NCBI GenBank assembly: GCA_017989885.1
Contig: JAGNPA010000101.1
Coordinates: forward strand, 1 to 6,692
From: Aquabacterium sp.
GTDB taxonomy: Bacteria > Pseudomonadota > Gammaproteobacteria > Burkholderiales > Burkholderiaceae_C
DNA: 6,692 nt
Reading direction: 5' to 3'
Part shown: in pieces, positions 1 to 5,881 of the stretch
How positions within the stretch are numbered: position 1 is the stretch's first letter
How the letters are laid out: the number at the start of each line of letters is the position of its first letter
Program-made: the position numbers and the translations under genes
Notes under the pieces: model-generated
Database searches by the model: none
Told to the model about the DNA's origin: nothing
The model's input: the letters and a program-made list of their open reading frames with translations, nothing else

Positions 1-647
1 TTCACCACGCCGTGCCACACCGTGGCCATGCTGCCCACAATGGTGGCGCCCACCAGGGTCAGCACAAACGGCCCCTGCTCCGACTCGAACACGCACACCA
101 CCCGCTCGTTGCGCGCGAACAGGCCGGGCACGCCTCGGGCCGTCGCCGGGTTCACCGAGAACAGGTCGCCCGGCACATAGATCATCCGCGTCAGGCGCCC
201 ATCACAAGGCATGTGGATGCGGTGATAGTCCTTGGGACTCAGGTACAGCGTCGCAAAATGCCCATCGTCAAAGCGCTGGGCCAGTTGCGCATCGCCGCCG
301 ACCAACGTGGTGGTCGAGTAATCGTGCCCCTTGGCCTGGAAGATCTGGTCGCGGCGAATCGGCCCGAACTGGCTGATGGCCCCATCCACAGGGCTGATCA
401 GGTCGGCATCGGCCAGCGGACGCGCCCCCGGCTTCAAAGCCCGCGAGAAGAACTCGTTGAACGTGGGGTAGCTGGCGATGTCCGGGTTGGCCGCCTCGGC
501 CATGTTCACGCCATAGCGGCCCACGAACCAGCGGATGAAACGCGTGGTCAGCGCACCACCCCGCGCCGAAGCGCCCACGCCCGCCAACGCGGTCAAGGCG
601 TGCTTGGGCAGCACGTACTGAGACAAGACAAAAAGACGATCCGACAC
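1..647 (-). CDS. psd: Phosphatidylserine decarboxylase, N-terminal part (cut by window edge)
   Basis: This enzyme decarboxylates phosphatidylserine to phosphatidylethanolamine at the inner membrane, the last step of PE synthesis. The visible 215 residues collinearly match the E. coli-type Psd. They include [10 protein letters not shown] (about 61-70), SPVDG with the catalytic Asp at 88, [15 protein letters not shown] (about 134-148) with the catalytic His at 145, [19 protein letters not shown] and VGATIVGS. The C-terminus, including the LGST self-cleavage site that creates the pyruvoyl cofactor, lies beyond position 1, so integrity of the gene cannot be judged. I chose the GTG at 647 because [14 protein letters not shown] then lines up with the usual family N-terminus. 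GGGG lies 7 nt upstream. An in-frame ATG at 680 would add 11 residues and is the alternative. The gene is divergent from the ABC importer operon. Identity is very secure; the start is moderately so. Confidence 0.95.
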   Translation of the reverse strand, partial: MSDRLFVLSQYVLPKHALTALAGVGASARGGALTTRFIRWFVGRYGVNMAEAANPDIASYPTFNEFFSRALKPGARPLADADLISPVDGAISQFGPIRRDQIFQAKGHDYSTTTLVGGDAQLAQRFDDGHFATLYLSPKDYHRIHMPCDGRLTRMIYVPGDLFSVNPATARGVPGLFARNERVVCVFESEQGPFVLTLVGATIVGSMATVWHGVV

Positions 648-739
648 GCGTCCACCCCGTTCAAACAACAAGGGTCGCATTCTAGGCGGCCCGCACCCCT
701 CCCACGACGACAGCGACAGGACGGATCCCCGGAATGAAC

Positions 740-756
740 TGGCACGAATCTCGCTG
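740..756 (+). promoter_or_regulatory. Candidate sigma-54 (RpoN) -24/-12 promoter for the ABC importer operon
   Basis: The sequence reads TGGCACG-N4-TCGCT, against the established RpoN consensus TGGCACG-N4-TTGCW. The -24 block matches fully, and the -12 block has one mismatch (TC for TT). The invariant GG (741-742) and GC (753-754) are exactly 12 nt apart. The predicted transcription start is near 766, leaving a leader of about 33 nt before the ATG at 799. I did not see a clear NtrC-type enhancer site upstream. The promoter is inferred from pattern only; one such match can arise by chance in GC-rich DNA, but its place in a gene-start gap supports it. Confidence 0.6.
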
Positions 757-761
757 ACGGG

Positions 762-773
762 ACTGTATACAGT
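762..773. promoter_or_regulatory. Perfect 12-bp palindrome, candidate repressor operator
   Basis: ACTGTATACAGT is its own reverse complement. It lies between the candidate sigma-54 promoter and the start codon of the substrate-binding protein, covering the predicted transcription start near 766. Its TGTATACA core resembles operators known for GntR-family (FCD subgroup) regulators, so a dimeric repressor responding to the transported ligand is a reasonable guess. No regulator gene is in the window. It could also act on psd, whose start is about 115 bp away. Confidence 0.5.
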
Positions 774-786
774 TTTGTCACTCGCT

Positions 787-790
787 GGAG
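787..790 (+). promoter_or_regulatory. Shine-Dalgarno GGAG setting the start of the substrate-binding protein
   Basis: GGAG ends 8 nt before the ATG at 799. It favours that ATG over the in-frame TTG at 775, which would overlap the end of the 762-773 palindrome region and add eight residues in front of a complete signal peptide. Confidence 0.6.
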
Positions 791-798
791 TCTGCCCC

Positions 799-1854
799 AT
801 GACCGTCTCGTCCCGCCCCCGTCGCACCCTGCTCGCCACCGTGGCCTCGGCCGCCGCACTCAGCTGGGGCATGAGCCTCCCCACTGCGGTGCACGCCCAA
901 ACACCCATCAAGTTCCAGCTCGACTGGCGCTTCGAAGGCCCCTCTGCCCTGTTCCTGCAGCCGGTGGCCAAGGGCTACTTCAAACAAGCCGGCCTGGACG
1001 TGACCGTGGACGCCGGCAACGGCTCGGGCGGCACCGTCACCCGCGTCGCCTCGGGCTCCTACGACCTGGGCCTGGCCGACATCGCCGCCCTGATGGAGTT
1101 CCACGCCAACAACCCCGACGCGCCCAACAAGCCCGTGGCCATCATGATGGTCTACAACAACACGCCGGCCGCCGTGTTCGCCCTCAAGAAGTCCGGCATC
1201 CAGACCCCGGCCGATCTGGCGGGCAAGAAACTGGGTGCCCCCGTGTTCGATGCCGGTCGCAAAGCCTGGCCCATCTTCGCCAAGGCCAACAAGGTCAACG
1301 GCGCCACCTGGGTCAGCATGGACCCGCCGCTGCGCGAAACCATGCTCGTGCGCGGTGACGTCGACGCCATCACCGGCTTTTCCTTCACCAGCCTGCTCAA
1401 CCTCGAAGCGCGCGGCGCCAAGGCCGGCGATGTGGTGATGTTCCCCTACGCCTTGCACGGCGTGAAGCTGTACGGCAACGCCATCATTGCCTCGCCCAAG
1501 ATCCTCAAAGAGAACCCCGCCGCCGTCAGAGCCTTCCTCAAGGCCTTCGCCAAAGGCACCAAGGAAGTCCTGGCCAACCCCGACGCCGCCATCGAACACG
1601 TCAAGGCCCGCGACGGCATCATCAACGTCGAGCTGGAAAAGCGCCGCCTGAAGATGGCCATCGACCAGGTCATCGCCAGCCCGGACGCCCGCGCCGAAGG
1701 CTTCGGTCAGGTCAAGCTGCCGCGCCTGGCACTGATGGCCTCGCAAGTGGGCGACGCCTTCGCCACCAAGACCCGCGTCAATGCCGACGCCGTCTGGACC
1801 TCTGCCTACCTGCCCTCGGCTGCCGACCTCAACGTCCTGCCCCCCAAGAAGTAA
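799..1854 (+). CDS. ABC importer periplasmic substrate-binding protein (NMT1/SsuA/TauA type)
   Basis: This is the 351-residue periplasmic receptor of an importer that delivers its ligand to the permease encoded two genes downstream. The N-terminus is a signal peptide: a basic stretch with an Arg-Arg pair at 8-9, a hydrophobic core (about 10-27), and a likely cleavage site after VHA at 33. The Arg-Arg pair followed by T-L-L is weakly Tat-like, but Sec export is equally possible. The mature part begins with [16 protein letters not shown] and continues with [10 protein letters not shown] and GSYDLGLAD. This is the usual start of type II binding proteins of the NMT1/THI5, SsuA, TauA and NrtA superfamily. 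Known ligands there include taurine, alkanesulfonates, nitrate, thiamine precursors and riboflavin. Nothing visible fixes the ligand here. It is the first gene of the operon, 30 bp before the ATPase, and is probably driven by the candidate sigma-54 promoter at 740. Confidence 0.9.
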   Translation: MTVSSRPRRTLLATVASAAALSWGMSLPTAVHAQTPIKFQLDWRFEGPSALFLQPVAKGYFKQAGLDVTVDAGNGSGGTVTRVASGSYDLGLADIAALMEFHANNPDAPNKPVAIMMVYNNTPAAVFALKKSGIQTPADLAGKKLGAPVFDAGRKAWPIFAKANKVNGATWVSMDPPLRETMLVRGDVDAITGFSFTSLLNLEARGAKAGDVVMFPYALHGVKLYGNAIIASPKILKENPAAVRAFLKAFAKGTKEVLANPDAAIEHVKARDGIINVELEKRRLKMAIDQVIASPDARAEGFGQVKLPRLALMASQVGDAFATKTRVNADAVWTSAYLPSAADLNVLPPKK

Positions 1855-1884
1855 ACCCGCGCACGCTGTACCTGAGGAGGGGCC

Positions 1885-2724
1885 ATGACCGCCTTTGTTG
1901 ATTTTCAAAATGTCTGGCTGGCCTACAACGACGCGTTGTGGGCCCAAGGACAGTTCGCCGTCGAGGATCTGAACCTGCAGATCGATGAGGGCGAGTTCGT
2001 GGCCATCGTCGGCCCCTCCGGGTGCGGCAAGTCCACCTTCATGAAGCTGACCACCGGCTTGAAGCAGCCCACCAAGGGCCACATCACGATCGGGGGCGAG
2101 CCCGTGACCGGTCCGCTCAAGATCACCGGCATGGCCTTCCAGGCCCCGTCGCTGCTGCCCTGGCGCACCACGCTCGACAACGTGCTCTTGCCGCTGGAGA
2201 TCGTCGAACCCTTCCGCGCCAGCTTCAAGGCCAAGCGCAAGGAATACGCGGCCAAGGCCCGCGCCCTGCTCGAAAGCGTGGGGCTGGGCGGCTACGAAGA
2301 CAAGTTCCCCTGGGAGCTCTCGGGCGGCATGCAGCAGCGCGCCAGCATCTGCCGCGCCCTGATCCACGAGCCCAAGATGCTGCTGCTTGATGAGCCCTTT
2401 GGCGCGCTCGACGCCTTCACCCGCGAGGAGCTGTGGTGCGCCCTGCGCGACCTGCAGGCGGTGCAGAAGTTCAACGTCATCCTCGTCACCCACGACCTGC
2501 GCGAAGCTGTCTTCCTGGCTGACACGGTCTATGTGATGAGCAAGAGCCCCGGCCGCATCCTCGCCAAACGCGAGATCGAGCTGCCCCGCCCCCGCGACCT
2601 GGAGGTGACCTACACCCCCGAGTTCACCGGCATCGTGCACGAGTTGCGCGCCCACATCGGCGCGATGCGCAAGCCCGCCACCATCCAGGCCCACATTCAG
2701 ACCGCCGGGGAGATCGCGCAATGA
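1885..2724 (+). CDS. ABC importer ATPase subunit (SsuB/TauB/NrtD-like)
   Basis: This cytoplasmic ATPase of 279 residues powers the importer. All nucleotide-binding motifs are intact. They are Walker A GPSGCGKST (43-51), Q-loop glutamine at 86 in AFQAPSLLPW, signature LSGGMQQR (145-152), Walker B MLLLDEP (165-171), D-loop GALD (173-176) and switch histidine at 203 in VTHD. The SLLPW segment and the DAFTREEL stretch after the D-loop are typical of the nitrate/sulfonate/taurine ATPase subfamily. The start is set by a strong AGGAGG at 1875-1880, 4 nt before the ATG. The stop codon overlaps the permease ATG (ATGA at 2721-2724), which implies translational coupling. The C-terminal tail after about residue 240 is short and holds no recognisable regulatory domain. 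Role is certain; substrate is unknown. Confidence 0.95.
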   Translation: MTAFVDFQNVWLAYNDALWAQGQFAVEDLNLQIDEGEFVAIVGPSGCGKSTFMKLTTGLKQPTKGHITIGGEPVTGPLKITGMAFQAPSLLPWRTTLDNVLLPLEIVEPFRASFKAKRKEYAAKARALLESVGLGGYEDKFPWELSGGMQQRASICRALIHEPKMLLLDEPFGALDAFTREELWCALRDLQAVQKFNVILVTHDLREAVFLADTVYVMSKSPGRILAKREIELPRPRDLEVTYTPEFTGIVHELRAHIGAMRKPATIQAHIQTAGEIAQ

Positions 2725-3494
2725 AACTCAGCGCCAAACAACAAGCCCGCTGGGCCCCCTGGGTGCTGCTGCTGGGCGTGCTCATCCTCTGGCAGGTTCT
2801 GTGCTCGGCCTTGAACGTGTCCGAGTTCATCTTCCCCAGCCCGGCCCGCATTGCGTCCCAGTTGGTCGAGTTCCACAGCGAAATCCTGCGCCACGCCTGG
2901 CGCACACTGTGGGTCACGCTGGCCGGCTTTGCCATCGCCATCGTGGTGGGCGTGCTGCTGGGCTTTCTCATCGGCAGCTCCCGCCTGGCCTACGCCGCCG
3001 TCTACCCGCTGATGACCGCCTTCAACGCCCTGCCCAAAGCGGCCTTCGTCCCCATCCTGGTGGTGTGGTTCGGCATTGGCCCCGGCCCGGCCATCCTCAC
3101 CGCCTTCCTCATCAGCTTCTTTCCCATCATGGTCAACATCGCCACCGGCCTGGCCACGCTGGAGCCCGAACTGGAAGACGTGCTGCGCGTGCTGGGCGCC
3201 AAGCGCTGGGACGTGCTGATGAAGGTCGGCCTGCCGCGCTCCCTGCCCTACTTCTTTGGCTCGCTCAAGGTCGCCATCACCCTGGCCTTCGTGGGCACCA
3301 CGGTGTCAGAAATGACGGCATCCAACGAAGGCATCGGCTACCTGCTCATCAGCGCCGGCTCGTCCATGCAAATGGGCCTGGCCTTCGCAGGGCTGGTCGT
3401 CATCGGTGCCATGGCCATGATCATGTACGAGTTGTTCTCTGTGGTCGAAACCCGCACCACTGCCTGGGCACACCGCGGTGGCCAAAACCACTGA
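2721..3494 (+). CDS. ABC importer inner-membrane permease (SsuC/TauC/NrtB-like, BPD_transp_1)
   Basis: This 257-residue permease presumably forms a homodimeric channel for the importer. About six hydrophobic segments are visible (roughly 12-30, 64-86, 92-116, 123-145, 183-200 and 219-243). A cytoplasmic EAA loop at about 152-175 (EDVLRVLGAKRWDVLMKVGLP) docks on the ATPase. FIFPSPARI near residue 36-44 and NALPKAAFVPILVVWFGIG at about 102-120 are hallmarks of the SsuC/TauC family. The length is normal for the family. Its ATG overlaps the ATPase stop, and no separate strong ribosome site is needed. It is the last gene of the importer operon: the next gene, yceH, starts 85 bp later and is of unrelated function. 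Confidence 0.93.
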   Translation: MKLSAKQQARWAPWVLLLGVLILWQVLCSALNVSEFIFPSPARIASQLVEFHSEILRHAWRTLWVTLAGFAIAIVVGVLLGFLIGSSRLAYAAVYPLMTAFNALPKAAFVPILVVWFGIGPGPAILTAFLISFFPIMVNIATGLATLEPELEDVLRVLGAKRWDVLMKVGLPRSLPYFFGSLKVAITLAFVGTTVSEMTASNEGIGYLLISAGSSMQMGLAFAGLVVIGAMAMIMYELFSVVETRTTAWAHRGGQNH

Positions 3495-3534
3495 CGGCAG
3501 CACTGCAATCTGGTCGGACGCGCCAGACGGCACA

Positions 3535-3543
3535 TGGTATGGT
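3535..3543 (+). promoter_or_regulatory. Possible extended -10 promoter for yceH
   Basis: TGGTATGGT fits the extended -10 form TGnTATnnT, with the -10 hexamer at 3538-3543. No convincing -35 box lies 16-18 bp upstream, which an extended -10 can tolerate. Transcription would begin near 3550, about 30 nt before the yceH ATG. The call is weak; read-through from the importer operon is the alternative. Confidence 0.3.
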
Positions 3544-3579
3544 TTACGCTCCCCCACTGATCCCTGCCCTGCACCGCCC

Positions 3580-4287
3580 ATGACGCGCCCGTTGACGCCC
3601 GAAGAAGCCCGAGTCCTTGCCGTGCTGGTAGAGAAACAGCACACCGTCCCAGACAGCTACCCGCTGTCGCTCAACGCCCTCACCCTGGGCTGCAACCAGA
3701 AAACCGCTCGCGATCCGGTCATGCAACTGAGCGAAGCCGAGGTACTGGACGCGGTCAATGGCCTGCGTGAACTCAGCCTCGTCAACGAAGTCAGCGGCAG
3801 CCGCGTGGTGCGCTTCGATCACAACGCGGCGCGTGGCCTGGGCGTGCCCAGCCAGGCCGTGGCCCTGCTCACGCTCTTGATGCTGCGTGGCCCGCAAACC
3901 GCCGCCGAACTGCGCCTGCATACCGAACGCCTGCACCGCTTTGCCGACGTCTCCTCGGTCGAAGCCTTCCTCGACGAGCTGGCCGCCAAAGAGCCGCCTC
4001 GCGTCGTGAAGCTGCCCCGCGCACCGGGCGCTCGCGAATCCCGCTGGGCCCACCTGCTGTGCGGCGATGTGGTGGCACCTGCCCACGGCGACGCCTCAGC
4101 CGGATACGCCCACGCCGCTCACCAGGGCCCCGCCACCGACGAACTCCAGGCCGAGATCACCGCACTGCGTGAGGAGCAAGCCCGCATGGCAGCCGAGATC
4201 GTTTCACTGCGTGACCTGGTGACCCGTCTGGCCACCGAATTGGGCTTGAACCTGGGCCCGGACGCCGGCAGCACCACCCCCGACTGA
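3580..4287 (+). CDS. yceH: YceH family protein (DUF480)
   Basis: This is a 235-residue member of the DUF480/YceH family, whose molecular function is not settled; members are tandem winged-helix proteins. The sequence matches E. coli YceH in order: LTPEEARVLAVLVEKQ (5-20), YPLSLNALTLGCNQKTARDPVM (27-48), SEAEV (51-55), then the second domain with ALLTLLMLRGPQTAAELR (about 95-112), FADVSSVEAFLDELA and PRAPGARESRWAHLLCGDV (about 146-164). The region 187-222 is rich in Glu, Leu and Ala in heptad-like spacing, a probable C-terminal coiled coil as in E. coli. The frame is open back to a GTG at 3478, but the ATG at 3580 matches the family N-terminus and avoids overlap with the permease. No Shine-Dalgarno sequence is visible before it; the upstream 30 nt are C-rich. 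The 3' end is 9 bp from the convergent prenyltransferase gene. Confidence 0.92.
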   Translation: MTRPLTPEEARVLAVLVEKQHTVPDSYPLSLNALTLGCNQKTARDPVMQLSEAEVLDAVNGLRELSLVNEVSGSRVVRFDHNAARGLGVPSQAVALLTLLMLRGPQTAAELRLHTERLHRFADVSSVEAFLDELAAKEPPRVVKLPRAPGARESRWAHLLCGDVVAPAHGDASAGYAHAAHQGPATDELQAEITALREEQARMAAEIVSLRDLVTRLATELGLNLGPDAGSTTPD

Positions 4288-4296
4288 AGCTCAGGC

Positions 4297-5214
4297 TCAG
4301 ATCGACAGCGCCAAGCCCAGCGCTGCCAGCACCGGGGTGATCAGGTTCACGGCCACATTCAAGGCCATCGCCGGCTGCAAACCGGGTAGATCGTCCGCGT
4401 GAGCCTGAGCCCGCTGCCAGGCGCTCACCGCCAGCGGCAGCCCCAGCACCGCCAGGCCGGTCGCAGCGGGCCACCACCCCAGCGCCAACCCCAGCAGCAC
4501 CGCGCCAAACGCCAGCCCGTACTGCAGGCCCAGCACCGGCACGCTGCCCAGCCGCCCCAACAGCACGGGCAAGGTACGCCGCCCCACGGACTGGTCGGCC
4601 TCCACATCCGGAAACTGGTTCAGCAACAACAGGTTGTTGGCCAGGCAAAACGGCAACACCGACAAGGCCAGGCCTTGCCACGACATCGCGCCCGTCAACA
4701 CCACCTCGGTGCCCAGCAACATCAAGGGCCCAAAGCCCAAACCGGGCGCCATCAGACACAACCAGGGGCGACGGGTCAGCCAGGGCGTGTACGACACCAC
4801 CACTGCCACGCCCACCAAGCCCAAGGGCGCCAAGTCCCACAACAGCGCTGGCCGACTCACCACAAAATACAAGCCCGTCAACACGGTGAACAGCAAGGCG
4901 CCCCACCCCATCGCCCAGGCCACAGGCGCCAGCGAGGGGTTCGCAGGCAAGACCCCACTGCCACCGCTGAAGGGCGTGCGCTGCGTGCGCTGATCCAGCC
5001 CACTGCGAAAGTCATGGTGCTCATTGAGTGCGTTCACCGCCACATGCGCCGCCAGCGCCCCCAGCACACACAACAGCGCATCCAACGCATTCAGACTCAG
5101 GCCCTGCTGCGCCAACTGCCAGGCGCTCCACGCCACGCCCAAGGCCATGCAGGCCGGCGTCAACAGCAAAAACGGCACCCGTGCCGGCCCCCACCAGGGG
5201 TGTTCACTCGCCAT
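4297..5214 (-). CDS. UbiA-family prenyltransferase, MenA-like
   Basis: This is a 305-residue, very hydrophobic membrane protein with about eight or nine predicted transmembrane segments. Both metal/diphosphate-binding motifs of the UbiA superfamily are present: NALNEHHDFRSGLD (61-74), followed by RTPFSGGSGVL (79-89), and NQFPDVEADQSVGRRTLPV (199-217). The SGGSGVL and FPDxEAD-GRRTLPV patterns are closer to MenA (1,4-dihydroxy-2-naphthoate prenyltransferase) than to UbiA of ubiquinone synthesis. The expected reaction is transfer of a polyprenyl group onto an aromatic or other acceptor, but the acceptor here is unknown and no menaquinone gene is nearby. The start ATG is preceded by GAGG at 6 nt spacing. 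The gene follows the DUF1415 gene after only 12 bp, so the two are probably co-transcribed. The first acidic residue of motif 1 is Glu65 rather than Asp. Confidence 0.85.
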   Translation of the reverse strand: MASEHPWWGPARVPFLLLTPACMALGVAWSAWQLAQQGLSLNALDALLCVLGALAAHVAVNALNEHHDFRSGLDQRTQRTPFSGGSGVLPANPSLAPVAWAMGWGALLFTVLTGLYFVVSRPALLWDLAPLGLVGVAVVVSYTPWLTRRPWLCLMAPGLGFGPLMLLGTEVVLTGAMSWQGLALSVLPFCLANNLLLLNQFPDVEADQSVGRRTLPVLLGRLGSVPVLGLQYGLAFGAVLLGLALGWWPAATGLAVLGLPLAVSAWQRAQAHADDLPGLQPAMALNVAVNLITPVLAALGLALSI

Positions 5215-5226
5215 GGCTCACCTCAC

Positions 5227-5772
5227 TCACACCTGCCACAGCTTCTTCCAGCCTTCCAGCCCCAGCTTGCGCAGCGTCGCCTTGTTGGTCTCGTAAATGT
5301 CCTCCGCCTCCGGGAAGGCCTCGATCGCCCGGTCCAGGCTCTCTTCGCGAATCAGGTGCAGCGTCGGGTACGGCGCACGGTTGCTGTAGTTCTCGACGTC
5401 GTCCGGGTCGGCATCCGCGAACTGGTAGTCCGGGTGAAAACTGGCCACCTGCAAGACGCCGTCCAGCTCCAGGTCTTCCACTGCGGCGTCCACCACATCC
5501 AGAAAATCATTGAAGTCCAGGAAATCCTGCAAGACACCCGGGTGCACCAGCAAGGTCGTGTCCACCTCCTGCGGGTCGGCATCACGCAGGAACGTCAGCT
5601 CCTCGATCAGATCTTCCAGCAGGCCCTCCGGCGTGCTCGCATCCGAGACGCGGTAGCGCACCTGGTTTTTCACATGCACCCCCTTGGCAAACGGGCACAG
5701 GTTCAGGCCAATGACGGCCTTGACCATCCAGTTGCGGGTGTCTTCGATGACGGTGTCGTGTTCCATGCTCAT
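5227..5772 (-). CDS. DUF1415 family protein of unknown function
   Basis: This is a 181-residue soluble, strongly acidic protein. It matches DUF1415, a family without an established function. Recognisable conserved blocks are LNLCPFAKGV (23-32), TLLVHPG (73-79), VASFHPDYQFAD (109-120), the NRAPYPTLHLIRE segment (131-143) and a C-terminal GLEGWKKLW (171-179). Cys26 in NLCPFA is the only cysteine in the protein. No signal peptide or membrane segment is seen. The frame is open up to an ATG at 5883, but that longer form would begin inside the ureD start region and add low-complexity Arg/Gly residues. The ATG at 5772 gives the normal family length, with 5766 a close alternative. No strong Shine-Dalgarno sequence precedes either. 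It is the first gene of a probable two-gene transcript with the prenyltransferase. Confidence 0.85.
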   Translation of the reverse strand: MSMEHDTVIEDTRNWMVKAVIGLNLCPFAKGVHVKNQVRYRVSDASTPEGLLEDLIEELTFLRDADPQEVDTTLLVHPGVLQDFLDFNDFLDVVDAAVEDLELDGVLQVASFHPDYQFADADPDDVENYSNRAPYPTLHLIREESLDRAIEAFPEAEDIYETNKATLRKLGLEGWKKLWQV

Positions 5773-5881
5773 GCCGTCATTGTCGCCGTTGTCGGCCCCC
5801 CGCGTCCTTCCGCCGGCACGGTCCCGCTTTAAACTGGTCGCTTCACATTGCAGTCTGCCGCACACCACGCGCACAAGGCCC
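5773..5881. promoter_or_regulatory. Divergent gap between the DUF1415 gene and ureD
   Basis: This 109-bp stretch separates two divergently read genes and so should hold both promoters, by inference. The only AT-rich patch is TTTAAACT at 5828-5835. I could not pair it with a convincing -35 box on either strand. A sigma-54-like GG (5835-5836) and TTGCA (5848-5852) are present but 14 rather than 12 nt apart, so I do not call an RpoN site. Confidence 0.3.

Noticed and set aside
12..737. 241-residue plus-strand frame over psd
   Set aside because: It is the antisense of psd, with no domain-like sequence, while the minus strand reads as Psd throughout.
778..2721. Long (647-residue) open frame on the minus strand opposite the binding-protein and ATPase genes
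   Set aside because: It is a Gly/Ala/His/Gln-rich shadow of GC-biased codons. It covers two certain genes on the other strand and resembles no family I know.
3509..3527. Inverted repeat TCTGG/CCAGA after the permease stop, a possible terminator
   Set aside because: The stem is only 5 bp with a 9-nt loop and no following T-run, so it is not a credible intrinsic terminator.
4288..4296. Bidirectional terminator between convergent yceH and the prenyltransferase gene
   Set aside because: Only 9 bp separate the stop codons. The local CTGA/TCAG pairing is 4 bp and there is no T-tract.
4399..5832. 477-residue open frame on the plus strand opposite the prenyltransferase and DUF1415 genes
   Set aside because: Its composition (Gln, Arg, Pro, His rich) is that of an antisense shadow; both minus-strand genes carry clear family motifs.
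5835..5852. GG and TTGCA elements before ureD resembling a sigma-54 promoter
   Set aside because: The GG and GC pairs are 14 nt apart instead of the required 12, and the -24 block lacks CAC.
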